A DNA stretch of 30,419 nucleotides from assembly GCA_002320665.1 (NCBI GenBank), contig DCKO01000005.1, positions 1 to 30,419 of the forward strand, written 5' to 3'. Each line of letters opens with the position of its first letter. Within the stretch, counting starts at the first letter, position 1. The stretch comes from Micavibrio sp. UBA1672 (lineage in GTDB: Bacteria > Pseudomonadota > Alphaproteobacteria > Micavibrionales > Micavibrionaceae). The translations under genes were made by a program, and so were the position numbers. Below are positions 7,305-15,556 of this stretch, one piece after another. A model generated the notes under the pieces. That model was not told the DNA's origin. It worked only from the letters and a program-made list of their open reading frames with translations, and searched no databases.

Positions 7305-8204
7305 TCAAGCGGCGGTTTGAGAGAATTTGGCTATTTCAGTGCCTGAATCTTCGTGTCCCCATTCGCTCCATGATCCGTCATAAACGCTATAATTTTCATA
7401 GCCAATATAATGTAAAGCAAGTGCAAGGGCGCAGGCCGTAATGCCGCTGCCGCAACTCAGGATTATTTGCTTCGGTTTGTTGTTTTGGAGATCAAGGCTG
7501 CATTGTGTGATTAAGTGTATGATTTCTTCTTTGGTTTTGAAGGTGCCATCTTCTTTTATCAGGGAAGAGCAGGGTAGGTTTAGACTGTTCGGGATATGGC
7601 CACTACGCATTTTTTCCCGTGGTTCAGGCGAGTTGCCACTATATCTTGCGGCTGGGCGAGCATCTAGTATAGGGCATAGGCAGTTATTAGAAACGTTGCG
7701 AACTGTTTCAATACCTGACGTTAAGTCTTTTTTCTCTTTTTTGCATTTGTAATCAGTTGGTTGTCTGGTTTTTGGGGCGCCTGATTCAATAGGTAGTCTA
7801 GCAGTTTTCCATGCAGGTAAGCCGCCATCAAGGACCATGATATTTTCATGGCCAAAAACCCTAAACATCCACCAGACTCGTGCTGGTCCCATTATCATGC
7901 CGTGTTGTCCGTAGATAATTAGCAGGTCGTCATTATTAACTCCCAGAGCCGATATTTTTTGCTCGAAATAGGTTTTTGATGGAAGCATATGCGGCAGTTG
8001 AGAGTTTTTGTCAGAGATATCTTCGATGTCAAAAAAGATCGCATCCGGCAGGTGTTCTTGTTTAAAGTTTTCGTGAATATTTACATCACTTCCCGGTAGG
8101 ACGAAACTGGCATCGATAAAAACAGGTTTTCGAGCTGTTTTCTCAATTTCCTGACTCTTTATGATGCAAGAATTGTCTAAATAAGTGTTTGAATTGGATA
8201 TCAT
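7305..8204 (-). CDS. sseA: 3-mercaptopyruvate sulfurtransferase (tandem rhodanese domains)
   Basis: A 299-residue protein of two rhodanese domains. The N-terminal one is inactive and ends in VLDGGLPAWK; the C-terminal one carries the active-site loop CGSGITA with the catalytic Cys at about 251. CG(S/T)G(I/V)TA is the mercaptopyruvate form of the loop, whereas thiosulfate rhodaneses have CRxGx[RT]. The enzyme transfers sulfur from 3-mercaptopyruvate to thiols or cyanide. The frame extends to a TTG at 8240, but AAGGA before the ATG at 8204 favours the shorter form. The gene is divergent from the thioredoxin-like gene at 8274. The symbol is given by family and could also be a paralogue. Confidence 0.88.
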   Translation of the reverse strand: MISNSNTYLDNSCIIKSQEIEKTARKPVFIDASFVLPGSDVNIHENFKQEHLPDAIFFDIEDISDKNSQLPHMLPSKTYFEQKISALGVNNDDLLIIYGQHGMIMGPARVWWMFRVFGHENIMVLDGGLPAWKTARLPIESGAPKTRQPTDYKCKKEKKDLTSGIETVRNVSNNCLCPILDARPAARYSGNSPEPREKMRSGHIPNSLNLPCSSLIKEDGTFKTKEEIIHLITQCSLDLQNNKPKQIILSCGSGITACALALALHYIGYENYSVYDGSWSEWGHEDSGTEIAKFSQTAA

Positions 8205-8273
8205 GGTTGAGACTGTCCTTGTTTTGCGTATATGATACAAAAACTAGATTAATCTTTTCGGAAAGATTTTAAA

Positions 8274-9008
8274 ATGGATATTAAAAAAATTCAATCTTAC
8301 TTAAGCAAAGCCATTTATTACTTATCAGCTATCTTGATTGCATTGATTGTTTTTTCAGGATTTGTATTAGAGGCAAACAAGAAGTCGCCCGAGGAGATAA
8401 ATAGAATTAAAGAGGAAATGCGTCGAACTGCGTTGGGGCTTCCTGCAAATCTGAACTTGCCTACGCCTTGGCCGCCAAAGATGAATGAGGAGTACCCAGA
8501 TTTCGAGATTATTGATCAAGATGGTACACAGGTTAAAATGTCTTCTTTAAAGGGTAGAACAATCTTAATCGAATATATCGATATGATGAATCCTGTGTCA
8601 TTGAGCTATAATGGTGCTAAAGAGTATGGGTTATATGGCAAGGCTCCTAGTTATGATGAATATGTTATGGGGCTTAACGACACAATCAAAGAAGAAACGC
8701 AGGGCAGTTTCTCTTTGCCAAATGATAAATTGGTTGTTGTGAAGCTAATTATTTATAATCAGGATGGGACTCAGCCAAGTGCCGTGGATGCAGAAAACTG
8801 GGCCAATTATTACCGTTTTAATAAGTCGGATAATTATATAGTAGCTGTACCTGTTAAGGATTTTCGGGATGAGGCAACCGATAAAATTATTCCCGGGTTT
8901 CAATTGGTTGATGCTGATTTTAACTTGAGAGTTGATTCTGCCGGAACTGCGCCAAAGCATAATTTTAAAATGTCATTAGTACCGCATATTCCAAAGTTAA
9001 TACGATGA
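8274..9008 (+). CDS. Membrane-anchored thioredoxin-fold protein without cysteines
   Basis: A 244-residue protein with one transmembrane segment (about 15-32) and an extracytoplasmic domain that opens as redoxin/TlpA/SCO-like proteins do: YPDFEIIDQDGTQVKMSSLKG followed by a hydrophobic strand (RTILIEYID). Where the CxxC or CxxxC would lie, the sequence reads DMMNPVSLSY, and there is no cysteine anywhere in the protein. It therefore cannot act as a thiol oxidoreductase; a binding or chaperone role is more likely. The stop is 21 bases before the giant permease/propeller gene, so the two are very probably one operon. Reading the fold as thioredoxin-like is inference from the pattern. Confidence 0.8.
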   Translation: MDIKKIQSYLSKAIYYLSAILIALIVFSGFVLEANKKSPEEINRIKEEMRRTALGLPANLNLPTPWPPKMNEEYPDFEIIDQDGTQVKMSSLKGRTILIEYIDMMNPVSLSYNGAKEYGLYGKAPSYDEYVMGLNDTIKEETQGSFSLPNDKLVVVKLIIYNQDGTQPSAVDAENWANYYRFNKSDNYIVAVPVKDFRDEATDKIIPGFQLVDADFNLRVDSAGTAPKHNFKMSLVPHIPKLIR

Positions 9009-9029
9009 TAAATTGAGAGTAGCTAGATT

Positions 9030-12000
9030 ATGATTAAAAAGGGCTGGGGTAGACCCTGTGTTATTCTACTGTTTTTTATGGTAGTTGCGGCCTTACATTT
9101 CTGGCTATCCTCTCGTTATCCCAGTTTGAATGCTAAGGCGGTTTTGAATACCATCGCGCCGTTATCTGCATTGGGGTTTGATGCTGTTGTCGAGATCAAA
9201 GAGAGTTTTTCAACGGTCGAGAAAATATTCTGGAACACCATAAACTGGCTTAACACGAATCGTAAGGGCATGACCTTTTCTTTTGTTTTTGGGTCTTTTT
9301 TTCTAGCGCTTATGCCTTGTTTGAATTTAAAGCAAAGCCTTTCAGGTTTTAAGAGTGCTTTGCTAGGGTTGGGGATTGGTGCGCCGCTTGGTGTGTGTGT
9401 AAATTGCGCTGCGCCTATTGCAAGGGCCATGCAGGCAAGTGGCTATGCCTTACAAACATCGCTGGCGGCATTAATAGCTTCACCCAGCTTGAATATCGTT
9501 GTTATTATGATGGCGTTTTCTATGTTTCCATTTCACATGGTTGCGACTAGGCTTGTCTTTGTTTTTATCTTTATTCTGGTGTTGATTCCTCTGGCATGTC
9601 ATTTCCTTTTTGGCCGTGAAGTGGAGGTGCAAAAATCCGGCGAAAAATTTTGTAAAACAACCATGCCGGATAAGGATAAAGATATTGTTTTTGCCGCAGG
9701 GCTAAGGGGGTGGTGGCAAGCAGCATTATGGGCGCTAAAGGCTTATGTGATTGCGTTTTTAACTTTGCTTAAGATTGCTTTGCCACTCATGATACTGGCA
9801 GGATTTTTAGGTAGTGTTGCTATTACTCTTTTGCCATGGGATGTGTTCCATAATCTTGATATGCACTTAAGTGCGGGCATGATTGTGGGTGTTATGTTTT
9901 TACTTTCTATTTTTGGTACGTTATTGCCGTCTCCGATAGCTTTTGATGTCGTGCTATCCTCTGTTTTGCTGCAAGTTGGGGTGCCTTTGCCTTATGTTGC
10001 TGTGTTCTTCTTTACACTGGGCACGTTTAGTATTTATGCACTTTTTATTGTCTGGCAGGCAGTCTCATTCCGCGTGGCAGGTTTTTTGTTTATGACTACG
10101 GCTGTGCTGGGTATTCTAGCCGGAGGCATTGCAATGGTAGCAGAGGAGCAACTTTTGGCTAAAGCTGATAATGAGTTAAAGCAAGTCATATTGGCTAAGA
10201 CCGAAGAGAAGAAGCTGACCAAGATTTCAGAGCAGGTAAATGAATTTGATCCGGTGGTAAAACGTCCTAGTGATGATATCGTGGATTTTTCTGCTTTATC
10301 GGAAATCATTGCCAAACAAAGGTTTGAGTTGGCTCAAATTTCTAAAGATAAGCTGACTAGCGTGCCTGAGGGCATACAAATATTGCAGCATGATTTAATG
10401 CAGCGTCAGGCAAATACACGGGATAAGTTCACGAGAGTATACGGAGAAGAGATTGGTATACAGCAGCCCTACCTTGTTTCCTATACGTCTTTTGTGCCGG
10501 ATGATCAGGTGTTTTCAACCATGTCGGTTGCATCTGGTGATGTTCATAATGATGGCTGGCCTGATTTGTTGCTTATGGGGGATCAAGAGGTTCAGCCTAA
10601 TCTTGTCCTGTATAGCAATATTGGTGGGACAGAATTTAAACGACAGGATTTGCCGGTTACCGTAGATATGGGCTTGGTTGTTTCGGTGTCTATGGCTGAT
10701 CTGAATGCGGATGGCTGGCTGGATATTGTTTTCTCGACATATGAGGGCGGTAATTACGCGATTTATAATGATCAGGGGAATTTCCTTCCTGATAATGTGA
10801 AGATGCTGCGGGAGAAAGGCGGCTATACGACCAGTTTTGGTTATGCTGATTTTGATCGTGATGGTGATGTCGATATATTTGAGGGCAATTGGGGATATGG
10901 GCCGCTTAGTATTAACCGCGGTAAGTCCCAGAATTATGTGCTTTATGCTAATGAAGATGGATATGAGGCAAAGCCACTGGAGGGGCTGACCGGAGAGACG
11001 CTTGCTGCGATTATTGCGGATATTAATGGTGATGGTAATATCGATATTTATGTTGGTAATGACTTTGTCATGCATGAGCGCTCGGACCAGCTTTATCTTG
11101 GTGATGGCAAGGGTGGCTTCGAGATTTTTGGTGACCGTGCAGAAGAAATAGGTGTGTATGGTGCGCATTCAAGTATGAGCGCCGAGTATGCTGATATTGA
11201 TAATGATTTGGTACCAGAGCTTTATATCGGACAGATTGCCTATGGCGGGCAATATATGCATGCCATGACTAAAATTGCTGAACGTCAGATTGCTTTTGCA
11301 ACATTTTGTGCTGTGCAAGGCATTCCAGGCAAATCTGATGAAGAATGTCTTGAGAATATGAAGTTCAGAGAATCTCTGGTGAAGGTTTCGCATTATATCA
11401 CTGATGCGTGTTCCGGTTTGAAAAATACAATCCATAAGCAAAAATGTATGGCGCATATGTTGCACTATAAGAAGGAGTGTTTATCTTTTCTAGGTATAGG
11501 ATTGCCTGAAGATGAAGAGAATACTAAAGAGGAGCTGAAAAAGATATTATCCGACAGATATCTGGAAATTTGTGCACGGGATGAAGATGACGAATTTGAA
11601 GGTGAATATACCATGGACGAGAACATCATGGCATCTAATGCTTCATTATATAATGTTCTTTTGCGCACGGATCGTGAGGGGGGCCATTATACAGAGGAAA
11701 GTAATAAACGCGGTATCGGATATGGCGGCTGGACGTGGAATTCACGATTTGCCGATATAGATCTGGATGGCTGGAAAGACTTATATATTGTTAATGGTCA
11801 TAACTTGCCGATTACTCTGGCCTCAAATGTGTTCTATTTGAATAAAGGTGATGGTTATTTCGATGATAAGACCAAAGAATATAAGCTGGAAGATTATTCC
11901 ATGACGACGGCTTATGCCTATATGGACTATGATCGTGATGGAGATCTTGACATTGTTACCGTGCCCATGGATATGCCGGTTACTATTTATCGCAATGAGA

Positions 12001-12293
12001 CCCAAGAGAATAATGCCGTTACGTTTGTTCTGGATGATAAGAGTGCCAAGAACCCCTTTGCTTATGGTGCACAAATTATTGTTTCTTATGAAGTTGATGG
12101 AGAAATCCAGCAGCAAAGAGTGGATATTCAGGGTAGTGGTGGTTATAAATCCTTTAATCCGCCAGAGGCGCATTTCGGTCTAGGTGCAGCGCAAACCATA
12201 AAGAGTGTTCTGATTAAATGGCCGGATGGTAGTGAAAGCACTGTTGAAGGTGATTTGGCTGCTAATAAGTTCTATAAGATTGTTAAAGAATAA
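9030..12293 (+). CDS. Fusion protein: ArsP-type permease + seven-repeat FG-GAP/VCBS propeller + ASPIC/UnbV domain
   Basis: An unbroken 1087-residue protein. Residues 1-370 form a polytopic membrane part of about eight to nine helices with GVCVNCAAPIARA (121-133) and ALIASPSLN (147-155), the signatures of the ArsP/DUF318 permease family (PF03773), including a CxxC at 123/126. A charged linker (375-470) follows. Seven calcium-loop motifs of the DxDxDG type then start near residues 503, 557, 607, 664, 722, 909 and 966, enough for one seven-bladed propeller. A 130-residue helical insert with six cysteines (760, 773, 794, 806, 817, 848) lies between repeats five and six. Residues 1010-1068 are ASPIC/UnbV, with HFGLG and IKWPDG. 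The propeller is presumably periplasmic. The substrate is unknown. An upstream thioredoxin-fold gene is the likely partner. Confidence 0.9.
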   Translation: MIKKGWGRPCVILLFFMVVAALHFWLSSRYPSLNAKAVLNTIAPLSALGFDAVVEIKESFSTVEKIFWNTINWLNTNRKGMTFSFVFGSFFLALMPCLNLKQSLSGFKSALLGLGIGAPLGVCVNCAAPIARAMQASGYALQTSLAALIASPSLNIVVIMMAFSMFPFHMVATRLVFVFIFILVLIPLACHFLFGREVEVQKSGEKFCKTTMPDKDKDIVFAAGLRGWWQAALWALKAYVIAFLTLLKIALPLMILAGFLGSVAITLLPWDVFHNLDMHLSAGMIVGVMFLLSIFGTLLPSPIAFDVVLSSVLLQVGVPLPYVAVFFFTLGTFSIYALFIVWQAVSFRVAGFLFMTTAVLGILAGGIAMVAEEQLLAKADNELKQVILAKTEEKKLTKISEQVNEFDPVVKRPSDDIVDFSALSEIIAKQRFELAQISKDKLTSVPEGIQILQHDLMQRQANTRDKFTRVYGEEIGIQQPYLVSYTSFVPDDQVFSTMSVASGDVHNDGWPDLLLMGDQEVQPNLVLYSNIGGTEFKRQDLPVTVDMGLVVSVSMADLNADGWLDIVFSTYEGGNYAIYNDQGNFLPDNVKMLREKGGYTTSFGYADFDRDGDVDIFEGNWGYGPLSINRGKSQNYVLYANEDGYEAKPLEGLTGETLAAIIADINGDGNIDIYVGNDFVMHERSDQLYLGDGKGGFEIFGDRAEEIGVYGAHSSMSAEYADIDNDLVPELYIGQIAYGGQYMHAMTKIAERQIAFATFCAVQGIPGKSDEECLENMKFRESLVKVSHYITDACSGLKNTIHKQKCMAHMLHYKKECLSFLGIGLPEDEENTKEELKKILSDRYLEICARDEDDEFEGEYTMDENIMASNASLYNVLLRTDREGGHYTEESNKRGIGYGGWTWNSRFADIDLDGWKDLYIVNGHNLPITLASNVFYLNKGDGYFDDKTKEYKLEDYSMTTAYAYMDYDRDGDLDIVTVPMDMPVTIYRNETQENNAVTFVLDDKSAKNPFAYGAQIIVSYEVDGEIQQQRVDIQGSGGYKSFNPPEAHFGLGAAQTIKSVLIKWPDGSESTVEGDLAANKFYKIVKE

Positions 12294-12315
12294 GGTTTTT
12301 TCAAGAGTGATCTTG

Positions 12316-12660
12316 TTAGATCGGCATGCGCATAATTTCCTGATAGGCAGAAATCATACGATCACGAATTGCTGTGACGGTTTGAACCTGTAATTCTGCA
12401 GCTGTGACAGCTTGTACGACATCTGTAAGGTCAGCTTCGCCTGTTACTGCGGCCGCAGACATTTGTTCTCCACGCTTTACTGTGTCGATAGATTGGCTCA
12501 GGCCATCTTTGACCATATTCAGGAAAACACCGCCGCCACTTTCGCCGCTGCCGTCGCTATCATCTTTGCCTGCAATATCCTTGATGCTATCTATGCCGGA
12601 TAGATTGCTGGTTCGGCTATAGGCGTTTGAGGCTAAATTTGCGCTTATGCTATCTGGCAT
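12316..12660 (-). CDS. fliE: Flagellar hook-basal body protein FliE
   Basis: A 114-residue protein that joins the MS ring to the proximal rod. The C-terminal half is typical: a long helix with DVVQAVTAAELQVQTVTAIRDRMISAYQEIMRMPI-like order (about residues 79-114), ending in the conserved IMRMPI. The N-terminus is glycine/serine-rich with GESGGG, and is variable in the family. AAGGA before the ATG gives a good ribosome site. It is the third gene of flgB-flgC-fliE on the minus strand and converges with the permease/propeller gene. Confidence 0.95.
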   Translation of the reverse strand: MPDSISANLASNAYSRTSNLSGIDSIKDIAGKDDSDGSGESGGGVFLNMVKDGLSQSIDTVKRGEQMSAAAVTGEADLTDVVQAVTAAELQVQTVTAIRDRMISAYQEIMRMPI

Positions 12661-12715
12661 TGTGTTATCCTTAAGTTACTCTCTTTGTTTTACAGTATTC
12701 ATACCTATCAATCAA

Positions 12716-13138
12716 TTAAACTGAACGGAGCAGGTCAATTGTTCTGGAGATCATTGTACGGGATTGCTCGATCATTCCTAGATTCGCTTCGTAGGACCGT
12801 TGTGCCTCACGGATATCCATGATTTCCAGCATGGTATTCACATTAGGCATTTTGACAAAGCCTTCTTCATTGGCGGCGGGGTGATCCGGCAAATATTTTA
12901 GCTCAAAAGGTGTTTTTGTATCGCGGCCTATATCATCAACCTCGACGAAATGTACGCCCATTTCCCTGTCCAACTGGTTTTTAAAGCTGATGGTTTGGCG
13001 CGTATACGGGTCAGCGCCCGGTGTTAAGCCTGTTGTGTCGGCGTTTGCCACGTTTTCTGTGATGACACGGATACGGGCTCCTTGGGCGCGCATACCATGC
13101 GCGGAGATTTGCATAGCATTTAGAATATCATTACTCAT
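12716..13138 (-). CDS. flgC: Flagellar basal-body proximal rod protein FlgC
   Basis: A 140-residue rod protein. The N-terminal rod signature is seen in AMQISAHGMRAQGARIRVITENVAN, with a conserved ENVAN(A/S)DT motif at about 28-36, and the C-terminal helix carries REAQRSYEANLGMIEQSR. The length is normal for FlgC. AAGGAG lies 9 bases before the ATG. The gene sits between flgB (23-base gap) and fliE (55-base gap), so the three form one operon and their products assemble next to each other in the rod. Confidence 0.96.
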   Translation of the reverse strand: MSNDILNAMQISAHGMRAQGARIRVITENVANADTTGLTPGADPYTRQTISFKNQLDREMGVHFVEVDDIGRDTKTPFELKYLPDHPAANEEGFVKMPNVNTMLEIMDIREAQRSYEANLGMIEQSRTMISRTIDLLRSV

Positions 13139-13161
13139 TGCTTATACTCCTTTATTCCTTT

Positions 13162-13581
13162 TTATCTCTGACCTAAAGCTGTGCGGAGCATGCCGACATT
13201 CTTTTGGTAGATATTGGCCATCAAGTTATAATCCATAACGGTTCGGCCGCTTTTCATGAGTTGCTCTTCCATGATGACCGCATTTCCAGCCGGCGCAACT
13301 TCGTAAGTATCTCGTTGTTTCTTTGATCTGGTATGAAGGTCGTCTTCACCGTGTCCGATATGCTCGCCATCGGTTTTTGCGACGGATACGTTGGTAATAT
13401 TTCTGTATTTTGCACTTGCTGCACCCAAATATTCATTAAAATCAACGGGCTGCAGGTCTTTTGGGCGATATCCCGGGGTGTCGGAATTTGCAATATTTTG
13501 CGCAATAACACCTTGGCGCTGGTTTAAAAAATCCATTTTTGCGCCTATTCCCTGAAAAAGTCCTATATCCTGTATCGTCAT
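13162..13581 (-). CDS. flgB: Flagellar basal-body proximal rod protein FlgB
   Basis: A 139-residue rod protein beginning MTIQDIGLF. It carries the conserved NIANSDTPGYRPKDL segment of rod and hook proteins (about 31-45) and the C-terminal helix MDYNLMANIYQKNVGMLRTALG. A longer frame reaches 13635 but would add 18 residues absent from the family; GAAGG upstream of 13581 supports the shorter start. It is the first gene of flgB-flgC-fliE and is divergent from the FlhB-like gene, so the 53 bases between should hold promoters in both directions. Confidence 0.95.
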   Translation of the reverse strand: MTIQDIGLFQGIGAKMDFLNQRQGVIAQNIANSDTPGYRPKDLQPVDFNEYLGAASAKYRNITNVSVAKTDGEHIGHGEDDLHTRSKKQRDTYEVAPAGNAVIMEEQLMKSGRTVMDYNLMANIYQKNVGMLRTALGQR

Positions 13582-13634
13582 TTTATTGTACCTTCGTCTT
13601 TCATCTAAACAAAATCGTTGCAGGAAATATGCCA

Positions 13635-14003
13635 ATGAGCGATGGATTCGATGACGGATTTAAAAATACAGACGATAATCCCTTAAGTGGTTTAAATATA
13701 AGGAAAATTCCTGAAAAGAAGACCGCTGTGGCCTTAAAAGAGTCTATGGGGGGGAAAAAAGTGCCGCGCATAGCTGCAGCTGGACGGGGAGATTTGGCCG
13801 AGAAGATCCTGCAATTGGCCTTTGAAAATGGCATATCAGTGCGTGAAGACAGTGATTTGGCTGAAATGCTTGCGGTTATAGAGCTGGATAGTCCGATCCC
13901 TAATGAGGCTTTTGTTGCTGTGGGAGAGATTTTATCTTATCTCTACAGAGCGAACGGGCAGGACGATCCTTTTGATACATTGATTACTGACGGGGATGAG
14001 TAA
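13635..14003 (+). CDS. Stand-alone FlhB C-terminal-domain-like protein
   Basis: A 122-residue soluble protein. Residues about 45-115 match the cytoplasmic domain of FlhB/EscU export-switch proteins: VPRIAAAGRGDLAEKILQLA, then GISVREDSDLAEMLAV and IPNEAFVAVGEILSYLYR. There are no membrane helices and the NPTH autocleavage motif is absent, so it corresponds to the post-cleavage FlhB-CC fragment, as in FlhX-type proteins. AGGA 9 bases upstream supports the ATG at 13635; an ATG at 13629 is also possible. The stop overlaps the fliO start by one base (TAATG), indicating translational coupling. A role in flagellar export substrate selection is inferred. Confidence 0.8.
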   Translation: MSDGFDDGFKNTDDNPLSGLNIRKIPEKKTAVALKESMGGKKVPRIAAAGRGDLAEKILQLAFENGISVREDSDLAEMLAVIELDSPIPNEAFVAVGEILSYLYRANGQDDPFDTLITDGDE

Positions 14004-14284
14004 TGGATATAGATATTCTAAGGCTTTTATTGTCTTTGGGCGTTGTTTTAGGCCTTATGGGTGGTTTGGCTTACCTGATCAAGAAACTAGGCCTAGCTGG
14101 GGCACAGCCTACTCAGAAGGAAGGAAAAAAACGTGACCTTGAGGTGATAGAGAGCCTTCCTCTTGATGCGAGGCGCAGGGCTGTGATCTTGCGGAATAAA
14201 GATAAGGAGCATCTTGTAATTTTGGGAGCAAATGGCGAGACTTTGATTGAAACGCGTGATGCTAAAGGCGATAGAACGCTCTAA
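14003..14284 (+). CDS. fliO: Flagellar biosynthesis protein FliO
   Basis: A 93-residue protein with one N-terminal transmembrane helix (about 6-27, LRLLLSLGVVLGLMGGLAYLI) and a short cytoplasmic domain with the FliO signature LEVIESLPLDARRRAVILR and HLVILG. FliO helps FliP assemble in the flagellar export gate. Translation is probably coupled to the preceding FlhB-like gene through a TAATG overlap. The usual fliP neighbour is not in the window; mnmA follows after 41 bases. Confidence 0.85.
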   Translation: MDIDILRLLLSLGVVLGLMGGLAYLIKKLGLAGAQPTQKEGKKRDLEVIESLPLDARRRAVILRNKDKEHLVILGANGETLIETRDAKGDRTL

Positions 14285-14325
14285 AAGCTTGAATTTTAGC
14301 TGTTTGCCCCGTATATTGCCGCGCC

Positions 14326-15468
14326 ATGATGACACAAGATTTAAATTCATTGGGCTTTGCGAAGCCGCCTTCTGAAACCCGCGTGGTTGTTGCCATGTCG
14401 GGTGGGGTTGATTCGTCTGTGGTGGCGGCGCTTCTTCATGAGGAAGGCTATGATGTCATTGGTGTGACATTGCAATTGTATGATTATGGCGGCAATGCAG
14501 GTGATGTGGTCAAGAGCAAGACGTGCTGTGCTGGGCAGGATATATATGATGCCAAGCGTGTGGCCGAGCAATTTGGCTTTCCACATTATGTGATGAATTA
14601 TGAGAGTAATTTTCGGGAAAGCGTGATTGAAGACTTTGCCGATAGCTATTTGCGCGGTGAAACGCCAATTCCTTGTGTGAAGTGTAATCAAACAGTGAAA
14701 TTCGAGGATTTATTGGATGTGGCCAAGGATTTGGGGGCGGATTGTATGGCGACAGGACACTATATTCGCCGTGACCTTAATGAGAAAGGTGTGGCAAGCC
14801 TTTATCGGGGGAAAGATGAAGGAAAGGATCAGAGTTACTTTCTTTTTGCCACGACACAAGCGCAGCTTGATTTTTTGAGGTTTCCTCTTGGTGGATGGCG
14901 TAAGGATGTGACGCGTCAGCATGCAGAGCGTTTAGGTCTGCTCAATGCTGAAAAGCCTGATTCGCAGGATATTTGCTTTGTGCCTCATGGAGATTATGCC
15001 AAGGTCGTCAAGAAAATGCGTCCTGAGGCAGAGAAGTCCGGTGATATTGTGCATGTGGATGGGCGCATTGTCGGCGAGCATCAAGGGATTATTCATTATA
15101 CAATCGGGCAGCGCAAAGGCCTCGGGATTGGCGGCGGTGTCAGTGAGAATAACGAGCCTCTTTATGTGATTGCGCTTGATCCGGCTCAAAATCGGGTCAT
15201 TGTAGGTCCGAAGGAAGCTCTGGCCAGAACGGTATTACATATCAATCAATGTAATTGGTTATTGGATGATTATCAGAGCGATCCGATTGATGTTGATTTA
15301 AAATTCCGTTCAGTCATGAAGCCTACAAAAGCCAAGCTTCATATTGATGAAAAAGGGGCTGAGATTCATCTTGATTCGCCTCATTTTGGTATAGCGGCCG
15401 GGCAGGCGGCTGTGTGTTATATAGATGATCGCGTTATTGGTGGCGGTTGGATTACGCTAACATCTTGA
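14326..15468 (+). CDS. mnmA: tRNA-specific 2-thiouridylase MnmA
   Basis: This cytoplasmic enzyme makes the 2-thio group of s2U34 in tRNA(Lys, Glu, Gln), using ATP and sulfur relayed to it. The PP-loop SGGVDSS is at 25-31. The catalytic cysteines are Cys120 (KCNQTVKF) and Cys217 (DSQDICFV). TGHY (about 143-146) and GQRKGLGIGGG follow the family. At 380 residues it is of normal length. An ATG at 14329 is an equal alternative, and no clear Shine-Dalgarno is present. It follows fliO closely and could be read through from it. Confidence 0.96.
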   Translation: MMTQDLNSLGFAKPPSETRVVVAMSGGVDSSVVAALLHEEGYDVIGVTLQLYDYGGNAGDVVKSKTCCAGQDIYDAKRVAEQFGFPHYVMNYESNFRESVIEDFADSYLRGETPIPCVKCNQTVKFEDLLDVAKDLGADCMATGHYIRRDLNEKGVASLYRGKDEGKDQSYFLFATTQAQLDFLRFPLGGWRKDVTRQHAERLGLLNAEKPDSQDICFVPHGDYAKVVKKMRPEAEKSGDIVHVDGRIVGEHQGIIHYTIGQRKGLGIGGGVSENNEPLYVIALDPAQNRVIVGPKEALARTVLHINQCNWLLDDYQSDPIDVDLKFRSVMKPTKAKLHIDEKGAEIHLDSPHFGIAAGQAAVCYIDDRVIGGGWITLTS

Positions 15469-15494
15469 CTTGTATATGATTTCTTCTTGAATGC

Positions 15495-15524
15495 TTGCTT
15501 AAAATATTAGGATTATGGTATTAT
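15495..15524 (+). promoter_or_regulatory. Promoter for the unknown gene at 15557
   Basis: TTGCTT (15495-15500), an 18-base spacer and TATTAT (15519-15524) put transcription start near 15531, leaving a short leader with AAGGGTGA ahead of the ATG. Confidence 0.55.
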
Positions 15525-15556
15525 CATGATATATTTAAAAGCAAGGGTGAAATATT

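Noticed and set aside
10515..11168. 217-codon frame on the minus strand inside the propeller gene
   Set aside because: It arises opposite the Asp/Gly-rich calcium-loop repeats, which read as Ile/Thr/Asn-rich on the other strand. The plus-strand domains are unambiguous.
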